Of a DNA stretch of 64,000 bases, positions 33,717 through 42,406 are shown one piece after another. Under the pieces are notes generated by a model. The model did no database searches and was not told the origin of the DNA. It worked only from the letters and a program-made list of their open reading frames with translations. The stretch's first letter is position 1. Each line of letters starts with the position of its first letter. The stretch comes from Desulfonema magnum. Its GTDB lineage: Bacteria; Desulfobacterota; Desulfobacteria; Desulfobacterales; 4be13. The stretch spans positions 2,790,001 to 2,854,000 of the forward strand of contig NZ_CP061800.1 in the NCBI RefSeq assembly GCF_017377395.1, read 5' to 3'. The translations under genes were made by a program, and so were the position numbers.

Positions 33717-34886
33717 CTATTTGGCACGGTATTTTTCAGGCAAAACAGCTTTGGCTGCCCATTCTTTCGGGATATTCTGTTCCGGATCCTCGCCAAGTTT
33801 TGCCTTTCGTTTTTTCAGCCCGGGCCGGGCAAATTCCATATGACCTTCTTTCAGGGTACGGCCATTGAGCATAGCCTCAGAGCGCAGTCTCCGGCCGATG
33901 GTCTTTTCCATCAGTCTGCCCAGTTCAAGAATCCGATCCACATCATATCCGTGTTCAATGTCCATTTCATCAATCTGAACCAGGGTATCCTCAAGGGTGA
34001 CAAGGCCCACATAACGAGGATCCGTGTAATAATATTCTCCGGTTCCTTTGGTGGGACAGTCATCCAGGAAGTTGGCAGGCTGTCCGCCCAGTCCGCCCAG
34101 GGTGGCTTCAAAATTCGTAATCCCTGCCTGCAAAGCAGCCAGAACAGAGGCGGCAGCCACACGTTTTGTTTCATGGAAATGGGCAATATGAAGATCGGTG
34201 TTCGGCATTTCATCCAGGATCATGGAAAAATAACGATACACATCCGGAGACGAGGCACTGCCATCATGGTCCGCATGTTCAATATCATGTGCTCCGATTT
34301 CCAGCCATCGTTTGGAGAATTCCACAGCATCTTTGAGTTCCGTGGCACCGCCAATGGGACTGCCCCATATGGTGCTGACCGTGCCGCACATCTTCATGCC
34401 CGCGTCATTACATTTTTTGGTGCATCGCTCTGCTTCTGCCCAGTAATCCGGAAGGGTTGTCCCGGAGTTGGCAAAATGATGCTCCTCCTCAGTGGAAACC
34501 ATCATCAGGAGACGATCCGGTCCGATCCCTTCCTGTCTGAGCCGAATGGCCCGGTCAACTGCGGACTCTCTGATGGTGATGCAGGTCAGACAAATATCAT
34601 CGTAATTGATGCCCTTTCTCTGGCAGCGGTTTTTAAACCGGTCGCTTCTCAGATGTTTCAGCAATTCCTCCGCATCTCTGAACTGGGGCATTAAATACGG
34701 ATTTCCCAGGTTCGTCACCTCGATGTCGCGGCACCCTGCAAAGATAAGCTCCTCAAGATAAAAAATCTTTGCAGGGGTTGAAATAAATTTTTCTTCATGC
34801 TGAAACCCGTCCCGAATGGTGATATCCCCGACCGTTACCTTTTTGGGCATTCTGGGGAAAATTTTCCAGTAATCATACTCTGTCAT
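33717..34886 (-). CDS. HMG-CoA-lyase-like / pyruvate carboxyltransferase-family enzyme
   Basis: A 389-residue protein of the HMGL-like TIM-barrel family. It has VTVGDITIRDGFQHEEKFIS, the R-D-x-x-Q motif that binds divalent metal, DIEVTNLGNP, and IAHFHETKRVAAASVLAALQ with the metal His-x-His at the end of a strand. ITNFEATLGGLGGQPA corresponds to the family's GGLGGCP loop, but the catalytic Cys of true HMG-CoA lyase is Gln here. Its chemistry may therefore differ. It shares an operon with acyl-CoA genes, suggesting cleavage or formation of a 3-hydroxy-3-methyl acyl-CoA or a related acid. AAGGAGATTATTT precedes the start. Confidence 0.78.
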   Translation of the reverse strand: MTEYDYWKIFPRMPKKVTVGDITIRDGFQHEEKFISTPAKIFYLEELIFAGCRDIEVTNLGNPYLMPQFRDAEELLKHLRSDRFKNRCQRKGINYDDICLTCITIRESAVDRAIRLRQEGIGPDRLLMMVSTEEEHHFANSGTTLPDYWAEAERCTKKCNDAGMKMCGTVSTIWGSPIGGATELKDAVEFSKRWLEIGAHDIEHADHDGSASSPDVYRYFSMILDEMPNTDLHIAHFHETKRVAAASVLAALQAGITNFEATLGGLGGQPANFLDDCPTKGTGEYYYTDPRYVGLVTLEDTLVQIDEMDIEHGYDVDRILELGRLMEKTIGRRLRSEAMLNGRTLKEGHMEFARPGLKKRKAKLGEDPEQNIPKEWAAKAVLPEKYRAK

Positions 34887-35183
34887 ATAAAATAATCTCC
34901 TTTTTTACAAAAATTTATAGGCGATGATCATTGTTTCATCCGAGTTCGAGGAGAATGACATTCTGTTACAGGCCAAACAATCATCATGACCCAGTGACAG
35001 TTAAAGACTTCCCAAGTTTTGAAAACTCCGAAAGTCTGATGTTTGTTTACAGATACAAAGTCTTAAGAAAAAGATTATCCAAAGCGACAAATCCGCGGTT
35101 TGACGGCTCCCCTGGTTTGCGGGCGGCCAAACTGCAAGTTTGGCACTCCGGATTTAAACATTTCCCAGGTCCTGAAAATTTGT

Positions 35184-35966
35184 TTATTTGCCCTTATACA
35201 CAGGTCTGCGTTTCTCACGAAACGCGGCAAGTCCCTCCAGGCGGTCTTCGGTGGGTATAGTTACCCAGTATGCGTTTGATTCAATGGCAAGGCCCGTATG
35301 AAGGTCTGTCTCAAGACCGTAGTTTATCGCGTATTTGACCTGTTCAATGGCGACAGGACCGGTTTCACAAATCATGGCCGCCATTTTCCTGCATTCGTCA
35401 AGCAAATCTTTCTGTTCACAGATTTGGTTGACAAGGTTGATCCGCAAGGCTTCTTCCGCCCCCACTCTGCGGCCCGTGAACATGAGTTCCTTTGCCTTTC
35501 CTTTTCCAATCAGCCTCGGCATCCGCTGTGTCCCGCCTGCCCCCGGAATAATGGCAAGGCGGGTTTCCGTAAGTCCCATTGTCGCATTCATCGAAGCAAT
35601 GCGAATATCACTTGCAAGAGACAGTTCTGTTCCGCCTCCAAAAGCCGCACCATTTACCGCTGCGATCACTGGCTTATTCAGTTGCTCAATGGACGTGAAA
35701 AGGTTTCGTATCGTAAAAATATACTCCTTGACCTGAATCGGGGTGAGGGTTCTGCGTTCCTTTAAGTCCGCGCCCGAGCAAAACGCCTTTTCCCCCGCGC
35801 CCGTAACGATGATCACGCGGACATCTGTTCTGAAACGGAGGGATTCTATCTGGTCTCTTAATGCGTGAAGCAGGGCAAAGTTAAAGGAATTCATCACCTC
35901 GGGGCGATTGAGCGTGAGCGTCACCACGCTGTCCTGCTCTTCTACCAGCAAAATATCATCCTTCAT
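35184..35966 (-). CDS. enoyl-CoA hydratase, methylglutaconyl-CoA hydratase-like
   Basis: A 260-residue crotonase-fold enzyme. It has the oxyanion segments FCSGADLKERR and VNGAAFGGGTELSLASDI and the catalytic region LTETRLAIIPGAGGTQRMPR. The C-terminus THTGLAIES-like (LHTGLAIESNAYWVTIPTED, then RLEGLAAFREKRRPVYKG) closely resembles AUH/LiuC, the methylglutaconyl-CoA hydratase of leucine breakdown. It would convert 3-methylglutaconyl-CoA to HMG-CoA. Neighbouring acyl-CoA dehydrogenase, ligase and HMGL-like genes fit that route. AAGGAGAATATGA gives a ribosome site. Confidence 0.88.
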   Translation of the reverse strand: MKDDILLVEEQDSVVTLTLNRPEVMNSFNFALLHALRDQIESLRFRTDVRVIIVTGAGEKAFCSGADLKERRTLTPIQVKEYIFTIRNLFTSIEQLNKPVIAAVNGAAFGGGTELSLASDIRIASMNATMGLTETRLAIIPGAGGTQRMPRLIGKGKAKELMFTGRRVGAEEALRINLVNQICEQKDLLDECRKMAAMICETGPVAIEQVKYAINYGLETDLHTGLAIESNAYWVTIPTEDRLEGLAAFREKRRPVYKGK

Positions 35967-35983
35967 TCATATTCTCCTTATAA

Positions 35984-36042
35984 AATTAATTGAGAATTGA
36001 AAATTGATAATTCTCAATTCTCAATTCTCAATTCTCAATTAT
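35984..36042. repeat. heptanucleotide array AATTGAG/CAATTCT inverted
   Basis: ATTGAGAATTGAAAATTG then TTCTCAATTCTCAATTCTCA, i.e. 7-nt units in both orientations, fill the gap between the ligase and hydratase genes and reach the ligase stop at 36042. Confidence 0.8.
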
Positions 36043-37724
36043 TATGCTGTTTGGATTTTTGCATCTTCTTCTCTGCCCAGTCGCTCGGTTGCGTCCTTGC
36101 GCAGCTTATATTTCTGAATTTTTCCGCTGGCAGTGGTGGGATATTCATCAACAAAAATGAAAAAAGTCGGAATCTTATGGAATGCGATCCTGTCCTTGCA
36201 GAAGGTTCTCATTTCTTCGTCGCTGGAAATTTCACCGGATTTCAGCTGGATATACGCGGCCACTTCTTCCCCGTATTTTTTACTGGGAACACCGACCACC
36301 TGAACATCCTTGACCTGGGGGTGTGTGTAAAGAAATTCTTCGATTTCCCTGGGATAGATATTTTCACCGCCCCGAATGATCATATCTTTTATTCTTCCGG
36401 TAATCTTACAGTAACCATCTTCATCCATAACCGCCAAGTCGCCGGTATGGAGCCAGTTGTCTTTGTCAATGGCGTTTACCGTGGCTTCGGGCATTTTGTA
36501 GTAGCCCTTCATGATATGGTATCCGCGGGTGCAGAGTTCGCCCTGGGTATTTCTGGAAACTTCCTCATTAGTCGAGGGATCAACGATTTTTACCTCCACA
36601 TTCGGCAGTGCGCGGCCCACCGTGCTGACTCGGAGTTCCAGAGAATCTTCACGACGGGTCTGGGTGATTCCCGGGGAAGCCTCGGTTTGTCCATATACAA
36701 TGGTCATCTCGCTCGCGCCCATGTCGTTGACCACCTGCTTCATAATCTCAATGGGGCAGGGGGAGCCGGCCATGATACCTGTCCGCAAATGAGAGGTATC
36801 ATACGATTTTTTCTTCATTTCTTCCAGTTCTGCAATAAACATGGTGGGCACACCGTGCAGGGCGGTGCAATCGAATCTTTGAACGGTTTTAAGTACCGTG
36901 TCCGGTTTGAAAGCAACCACCGGTGCCATGGCCGTTGCCGAAACTACACAGGTGAGTGTTCCCAGCACACAGCCAAAACAATGAAAAAAAGGCACGGGAA
37001 TACACATGGTGTCATCTGAGGAAAGATTCATACATTCGCCCAGGCTTTTTGCATTACCAATCAAATTTGTATGGGTCAGCATAACGCCCTTGGGAAATCC
37101 GGTGGTTCCCGAAGTATATTGCATATTGATGACATCGTCCGGTTTCAGGGAATCCTGTCGGGCCTTCAGGTCTTCGTCACTGATATTCTTACCCAATTCC
37201 AGGATATCGTCCCAATTGAACATTCCGGGATATTTTTCTTTTCCAAGAAACACGACATTTTTCAGCATGGGCAGTTTGGCACACCGGAGCTTGCCCGGGT
37301 CGCTGTCTTTAAGTTCGGGACATACCTCATGGATCACCTTGAGATATTCATCTGCTTCCCTGACCCCGCCGATCAGAAGCAGCGTAGTAGCGTCTGACTG
37401 CTTCATCAGGTATTCCAGTTCAAAGCTGCGGTAACTGGTGTTCACCGTGACCATTACCGCACCCATCTTTCCGGTGCTGAACTGGGTATATAACCATTCC
37501 GGAACATTATTGGCCCACACAGCGAGGTGTTCACCTTTTTCAATACCAAGCGCCATGAAGCCTTTTGCGACATCATTGCATAAGTCTCTGAATTGACGGT
37601 AATTCAGATCGATGTTCTGTTCATCATAAAGTACGGCTTTGCTGTCACTGAAGTGTTCCGCCACCAGGTCAACCAGCTGACCCATTGTGGTTTTTCCGAC
37701 TTCAAACTGTGGTATTTGTCCCAT
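36042..37724 (-). CDS. AMP-binding acyl-CoA synthetase
   Basis: A 560-residue ANL-superfamily ligase. It has the P-loop-like motif MQYTSGTTGFPKGVMLTHTN, then VYGQTEASPGITQTR (A5), LHTGDLAVMDEDGYCKITGR (A7-A8) and the catalytic Lys in TASGKIQKYKLRKD (A10). It activates a carboxylic acid to acyl-AMP and then acyl-CoA. The resemblance is to medium/long-chain and branched-chain ligases; in this operon isovalerate or a related short branched acid is plausible. The A10 lysine is the known target of reversible acylation in this superfamily, relevant to the deacetylase gene at 40765. AAGGAGAAATATC precedes the ATG. Confidence 0.92.
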   Translation of the reverse strand: MGQIPQFEVGKTTMGQLVDLVAEHFSDSKAVLYDEQNIDLNYRQFRDLCNDVAKGFMALGIEKGEHLAVWANNVPEWLYTQFSTGKMGAVMVTVNTSYRSFELEYLMKQSDATTLLLIGGVREADEYLKVIHEVCPELKDSDPGKLRCAKLPMLKNVVFLGKEKYPGMFNWDDILELGKNISDEDLKARQDSLKPDDVINMQYTSGTTGFPKGVMLTHTNLIGNAKSLGECMNLSSDDTMCIPVPFFHCFGCVLGTLTCVVSATAMAPVVAFKPDTVLKTVQRFDCTALHGVPTMFIAELEEMKKKSYDTSHLRTGIMAGSPCPIEIMKQVVNDMGASEMTIVYGQTEASPGITQTRREDSLELRVSTVGRALPNVEVKIVDPSTNEEVSRNTQGELCTRGYHIMKGYYKMPEATVNAIDKDNWLHTGDLAVMDEDGYCKITGRIKDMIIRGGENIYPREIEEFLYTHPQVKDVQVVGVPSKKYGEEVAAYIQLKSGEISSDEEMRTFCKDRIAFHKIPTFFIFVDEYPTTASGKIQKYKLRKDATERLGREEDAKIQTA

Positions 37725-37749
37725 AGATATTTCTCCTTAATTTATTCTG

Positions 37750-37800
37750 AAATGTCTGAATGTTTTTCTGTCATCTGAAGATTAAACATTCAGACATTTA
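37750..37800. repeat. inverted repeat between acyl-CoA dehydrogenase and ligase genes
   Basis: AAATGTCTGAATGTTT and AAACATTCAGACATTT form a 16-bp perfect stem with a 19-nt loop. It may act as an mRNA-stabilising or attenuating hairpin inside the operon. Confidence 0.65.
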
Positions 37801-37814
37801 ACCTCCCTAATATT

Positions 37815-38963
37815 CTAACATCCGATGTATCGTGAAATAACGATTCTCTGAACTTCTGATGTTCCTTCGCCGATATCCAGAAGTTTCTGGTCCCGATAGA
37901 ATCTTTCCACATTGTATTCTTTCATCAGGCCGTAACCACCGTGAATTTGCACAGCATGGTTCGCCACTCTTCCCATCAGTTCCGAACAGTACAATTTGCC
38001 CATGGCAGCTTCTCTTTCAAAGGGCCTTTTGTTATCTCTCAGCCAACATGCCTTATATAAGAGATTTCTGGCGCATTCGATTTCCATGGCGCTGTCCGCC
38101 AGTTTGAAGCCTACGGCCTGAAATTTACTGATGGGCTGCCCGAACTGCTCCCGTTTTTTGGCATACTTCAAAGCTGCTTCATAAGCTCCCTGCGCACCGC
38201 CCAGGCCCATGGCTCCGATAGAGAGCCTGCCGCCGTCAAGGGTCTGGAGCATCTGATGAAAACCGTCCCCTTTTTTGCCAAGGACATTTTCACTCGGGAT
38301 TCTGACATCATCAAAATAAAGTTCTGCTGTATTCGAAGCCCGCCACATCATTTTCTTGTGCATGGCAACAGACTTAAACCCTTTCATTCCGGGTTCCACA
38401 ATAAAGCAGGTGTATTCCGGCTTTCCATTAGGTCTTGTGCCGGTGATGGCCTGGACAGTTACGCCCAGGGTGAGTTCACAGGCTCCATTGGTGATGAAAA
38501 TTTTCGATCCGTTCAGTATCCATTCATCGCCGTCCTGCACAGCAGTTGTTTTGCTTCCGCCTGCATCGGATCCCGCTGTCGGTTCGGTAAGACCAAATCC
38601 CCATAAGGCTTCGCCTGAACAGAGTTTCGGGAGATATTTCTTTTTTTGCGCTTCTGTTCCAAAATAATAAAGGGGACCGATTCCCAGAGAGTTACCGGCT
38701 GCAATGGTTGCGGCCTGGGATCCGTCCACCCTTGCAACCTCCTCAACCGCAATGATGTAGGAAACATAGTCCATCCCCTGGCCTTCGTATTCTTCGGACA
38801 CGAACATGCCGAACAGACCAATTTCTCCCATTTTTTGGGTGAGTTCCACGGAAAACTCCTCTTTTTCATCCAACTCCGCAGCAACAGGGGCAATTTCACT
38901 CTGGGCAAATTTTCGGACTTCCTTCCGGATCATTTCCTGTTCTTTTGTTAAGTCAAAATCCAA
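37815..38963 (-). CDS. acyl-CoA dehydrogenase
   Basis: A 382-residue flavoprotein dehydrogenase of normal length. It shows DFDLTKEQEMIRKEVRKFAQ at the N-terminus, LWGFGLTEPTAGSDAGGSKT (FAD/substrate strand) and ALKYAKKREQFGQPISKFQA. The C-terminal QIHGGYGLMKEYNVERFYRD and LLDIGEGTSEVQRIVISRYI include the catalytic base Glu in GEGTSE. It oxidises an acyl-CoA to the 2-enoyl-CoA, passing electrons to ETF. As first gene of the operon it fits an isovaleryl- or short branched-chain-CoA dehydrogenase; specificity cannot be read from the sequence alone. AAAGGAGGTTTACC is a strong ribosome site. Confidence 0.93.
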   Translation of the reverse strand: MDFDLTKEQEMIRKEVRKFAQSEIAPVAAELDEKEEFSVELTQKMGEIGLFGMFVSEEYEGQGMDYVSYIIAVEEVARVDGSQAATIAAGNSLGIGPLYYFGTEAQKKKYLPKLCSGEALWGFGLTEPTAGSDAGGSKTTAVQDGDEWILNGSKIFITNGACELTLGVTVQAITGTRPNGKPEYTCFIVEPGMKGFKSVAMHKKMMWRASNTAELYFDDVRIPSENVLGKKGDGFHQMLQTLDGGRLSIGAMGLGGAQGAYEAALKYAKKREQFGQPISKFQAVGFKLADSAMEIECARNLLYKACWLRDNKRPFEREAAMGKLYCSELMGRVANHAVQIHGGYGLMKEYNVERFYRDQKLLDIGEGTSEVQRIVISRYIGC

Positions 38964-39402
38964 CGGTAAACCTCCTTTCCAAAAAGCTGATCAAACGGTT
39001 AGTTAACTCAGGTTGCCGCAGACGCGGCAACTGAAAATCAGGCAATCACATTATACTCAGAAGCTGCCGGAACAAAAAATCAGTAAGTTATGTTTACAGG
39101 CGGCAACCCGGGTGATTATTCTTGTTATCATAATAATTCGGACAAATTTTATAACCTGCTGTTTTCATAAAATTTACACATTTTCATTCCGAAAGCTTAA
39201 ATTTTATAATTCCAAGGCGTTATAATTTTATATTTCGCCATTCTTCACTGAAACTGAAAAGCAGTTCACAGTTTTTTCGATCTGTGGAACAATTTTGCAA
39301 ATTGTTCTGTGGCAAAAAGTGAACTGACAAATGAAGGATTCCACAATTATTCATATTTTTAAGCCATAGTAAATGAAAAAAACACTTAATAACGACAAAC
39401 AT

Positions 39403-39535
39403 GATTTATATGAAAGTGTCAGGTGTCAGGTGTTAAGTGTCAGGTGTTAGATGTTAGGTGTTAAGTGTTAGGAAAAACAGCAAAATTTTTGTCATTCGTT
39501 GTGACTGGCAGGTCATGCCCGTTTATTTGAAAGTG
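39403..39535. repeat. heptanucleotide element with TTTATATGAAAGTG border
   Basis: TTTATATGAAAGTG, then 7-nt units (TCAGGTG, TTAAGTG, TTAGATG, TTAGGTG) at 39416-39474, then TTAGGAAAAACAGCAAAATT, CATTCGTTGTGACTGGCAGG and TCATG. Inverted copy at 24625-24725; partial copy at 14248. TGACAAATGAAGGATTCC at about 39325 is a MITE-end relative. The wider 38964-39873 gap shows no gene. Confidence 0.8.
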
Positions 39536-39873
39536 ATAATCAGCAAATCAAAAGCGTTCTGAGTTCCGCTTTCAGACGGTCTGTTTTTTCCCGGATTTTT
39601 TACGAAATATTTTTTTCAGTTCAATAGATGTATTAGGGTAATGCCAATAAAATGAATCCCGTTCATTTATAAAGTGTATATAACCTCCTGTTTTTTATAT
39701 TACATAAACAGAATGAAAATCTGATATCTGTCCTGTATGAATGATAACTCCGGGCGAAGCGTTTGTAAAACACTGCAGAATTATTGAATATTAGTGGAAA
39801 AAGAGCCAGATACCGGAATCATTGATATTTGAAAATTCAGAGAATGCACGAGAGTGTTTTGCTTTGGTATGTA

Positions 39874-40464
39874 TTACGTCGCCCCGGACCAAACCTGCCC
39901 CTGTTTCAGTCCGTTGATGATAAATTTTTCATAGATAGCAGCAATTTCATCCACAGTAAGACGTCCGGTCGGTTTGAACCATGATGCTCCGGACGTACAT
40001 AAGGTTAAAATCGCATAAGACAGGATTTTTACATCGTCTTTGACAAATATTCCCTGTTCCCCGCCCTTTTGGATAATATTTTGAAAAATACGCTCATACT
40101 CGTAGCGTTTCTTCACAATGATCCGGTAATGATCCTGAGTCAGCCCGCGCAATTCGCTGTTGGCAATAAAGTTTTCTTTCTGCCGATCAAGATGGAATCG
40201 CACATGGCTCTGAACTGCTGTCCGCATTTGTTCTTCCACGTTTCTGATGCCTGAGATACTGTTTTTCAAATAAGCTGTCACATCATCCATTGTTGATTTG
40301 AGAATGCTGAAGAGCAATTCTTCCTTGCTTGGATAATGATAATACATGCTCGCTTTCTGAATACCGCTTCCCCGGGCAATATCGCTGACACTGGTGGCAA
40401 AATATCCTTTCTTGAAGAACAGGTCAATTGAAACGTATTTAATCTTTTCTTTCATATTGCCCAT
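39874..40464 (-). CDS. TetR-family transcriptional repressor
   Basis: A 196-residue TetR protein with an N-terminal helix-turn-helix (ATSVSDIARGSGIQKASMYY HYPSKEELL split over residues 20-48) and a TetR_C-like ligand domain. FadR/PaaR-type regulators of this kind respond to acyl-CoA. A palindrome TTACCGACCGGTCGTTA lies 40 bp upstream of its start, a likely self-operator. It sits upstream of the acyl-CoA operon on the same strand, so it is the best candidate regulator of that operon. Confidence 0.92.
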   Translation of the reverse strand: MGNMKEKIKYVSIDLFFKKGYFATSVSDIARGSGIQKASMYYHYPSKEELLFSILKSTMDDVTAYLKNSISGIRNVEEQMRTAVQSHVRFHLDRQKENFIANSELRGLTQDHYRIIVKKRYEYERIFQNIIQKGGEQGIFVKDDVKILSYAILTLCTSGASWFKPTGRLTVDEIAAIYEKFIINGLKQGQVWSGAT

Positions 40465-40503
40465 TATCAGATAACTCCTTGCTTACGATCTGAGAAAATA
40501 ATT

Positions 40504-40520
40504 TTACCGACCGGTCGTTA
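40504..40520. promoter_or_regulatory. putative TetR operator
   Basis: TTACCGACCGGTCGTTA is a near-perfect palindrome of the kind bound by acyl-CoA-responsive TetR repressors (ACCGACCGGTCGGT type). Its place just before the TetR gene suggests autorepression. Confidence 0.7.
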
Positions 40521-40627
40521 GATTTCAGATGATCTTGTTGTCATAAAGCAGAAAGATTGTCAAGATAAAATTTGTATGCTTATTGATTAAACGAAATAAA
40601 GGAATACCAAATAAGATAAGGTAGTAC

Positions 40628-40735
40628 CTGACCGCAGTGAATCTGACGGATGACAGACTCCCGATATTTTTAAAACCTCGGAACTCTTCGGCAGCCCGAA
40701 CCGTCATAATCAATGCGGTCGGGTATTACTTTGGA
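40628..40735. repeat. palindromic element related to 10312-10379
   Basis: TACCTGACCGCAGTGAATCT then GACGG at the left, CCGTCATAATCAATGCGGTC then GGGTATTA at the right; the centre has a decayed CTCCCGATATTTTTAAAACC then TCGGA. The element at 10312 is its left half. Confidence 0.7.
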
Positions 40736-40764
40736 ATCAGAACAGCCCTTTACTGATACAGTCT

Positions 40765-42084
40765 TTATTTAAATTTACGGCAAAGATATTTATCCTCTGT
40801 CCGATCCTGAAGAAAGACCATATCAAAACCCTTTGCATCTGCGGACTCATACCATTGATAACCGGTTTCCCTGCAATCTTTACAGGCATTAATGGGAATA
40901 TGCACACCGAGTATATGATATCCCTGGTCTGTTGACGAGTCAATCCGTATTGTCCCGCCGCAGTCATGACAAATACGAACAGTCTCTTTCTGGGTTTCGA
41001 TGATATTATCTGTATCATAAAAAATTCTCCGGGGGCGCTCATCAAATTTCTTTATCCCCTGAAGTTCCTCTTTTATCTGCTCCCTTTGCTGCCACATCGT
41101 CAGCACTTTTTCAGCGGTTTTTTCAATATAACGGGTCACATCCTGTGTCTGCCGGATACGGTCCGCATTATATTTAGGTTCTTTTACTTTGCCATAATCA
41201 AGGCCGGCCATTGCGAGAATAATTCCCAGATTGACATAAGGAAGGGCACCCTCAATAGAGTATCCCCCTTCAAGAACAGCGATATCGGGTTTCAACAGCG
41301 ACGTCAGCTCTGCATAGCCCTGGGCGGAAAAATTCATATTGGTTATAGGGTCTGAATAATGGTTATCCTGCCCCGCGGAGTTTATGATAATGTCCGGTTT
41401 GAAATCATCCAAAATCGGCAGGACAATGTTTTTAATGGCATATAAAAACCCCTCTTCGGAAGTATTCGGCGGAAGCGGGATATTGACCGTTGTTCCTGCC
41501 GCATTCGGTCCCCCCAGTTCATTTCTGAATCCTGACCCGGGATAAAGGGTCCGTCCGTCCTGATGGATGGATATAAACAGCGTATTCGGATCATGCCAAT
41601 AGATATCCTGTGTGCCATCACCATGATGACAGTCCGTGTCAACAATAGCAACTTTTCCGATGTTATACGCAGCGCGAAGAAATTCAATCATTATGGCTTC
41701 AATATTGACATTACAAAAACCTCTTGCCCCGTGAACAACACGCATGGCATGATGCCCCGGGGGCCTTACAAGCGCGAACCCTCTGTCTATTTCCTTTTCG
41801 AGTACGGCCATACCCGTAGTTTTTGCACCGCCGGCGCTGATGAAATGAGATTCTGTTGTGACATTCCACACATCCGGGACACAGAAATGAACACGCTCCA
41901 CGTCCTGAACTCTTACAAGGTCGGGTTTGAGTTCCGTAATTCCCTCAATATCAAAAAGTCCTTCTTCAAAAACCTGATCCTGGGTGTAAAGAAGGCGTTC
42001 TTCCCGTTCAGGATGAGTAGGGCTTATGGCCCAGTCAAACGCAGGAAAAAAAACAAGTCCGGTTTTTTTTTTGGCAGTTAGCAT
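40765..42084 (-). CDS. class I/II histone-deacetylase-family protein (AcuC-like) with C-terminal zinc ribbon
   Basis: A 439-residue arginase-fold deacetylase. It has RPPGHHAMRVVHGARGFCNV, with the charge-relay His pair, and AIVDTDCHHGDGTQDIYWHD, with the Zn-binding Asp/His. The INSAGQDNHYSDPI segment supplies the second Zn Asp, and LEGGYSIEG the conserved Gly-Gly-Tyr. Residues about 365-415 add a CHDCGG ... CKDC pair, probably a small zinc ribbon not in standard AcuC. Bacterial members deacylate acyl-CoA synthetases or acetylpolyamines. Its position upstream of a TetR gene and an acyl-CoA ligase suggests control of ligase acylation. Confidence 0.9.
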   Translation of the reverse strand: MLTAKKKTGLVFFPAFDWAISPTHPEREERLLYTQDQVFEEGLFDIEGITELKPDLVRVQDVERVHFCVPDVWNVTTESHFISAGGAKTTGMAVLEKEIDRGFALVRPPGHHAMRVVHGARGFCNVNIEAIMIEFLRAAYNIGKVAIVDTDCHHGDGTQDIYWHDPNTLFISIHQDGRTLYPGSGFRNELGGPNAAGTTVNIPLPPNTSEEGFLYAIKNIVLPILDDFKPDIIINSAGQDNHYSDPITNMNFSAQGYAELTSLLKPDIAVLEGGYSIEGALPYVNLGIILAMAGLDYGKVKEPKYNADRIRQTQDVTRYIEKTAEKVLTMWQQREQIKEELQGIKKFDERPRRIFYDTDNIIETQKETVRICHDCGGTIRIDSSTDQGYHILGVHIPINACKDCRETGYQWYESADAKGFDMVFLQDRTEDKYLCRKFK

Positions 42085-42122
42085 GATAAGTTGCTCCGAT
42101 TTTGAATAATTTTTTCAAAATA

Positions 42123-42406
42123 ATTTGATAATTATCAATTATCAATTATCAATTATCAATTATCAATTATCAATTATCAATTATCAATTATCAATTATCA
42201 ATTATCAATTATCAATTATCAATTATCAATTATCAATTATCAATTATCAATTATCAATTATCAATTATCAATTATCAATTATCAATTATCAATTATCAAT
42301 TATCAATTATCAATTATCAATTATCAATTATCAATTATCAATTATCAATTATCAATTATCAATTATCAATTATCAATTATCAATTATCAATTATCAATTA
42401 TCAATT
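42123..42406. repeat. ATTATCA heptanucleotide array, about 39 copies
   Basis: An almost perfect run of one 7-nt unit (ATTATCA) over about 275 bp between the deacetylase and the PAS-Hpt gene. The last unit supplies the stop of the PAS-Hpt gene at 42401-42403. Its length makes copy-number change likely. The open frame of repeating INYQLSI is an artefact. Confidence 0.97.
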
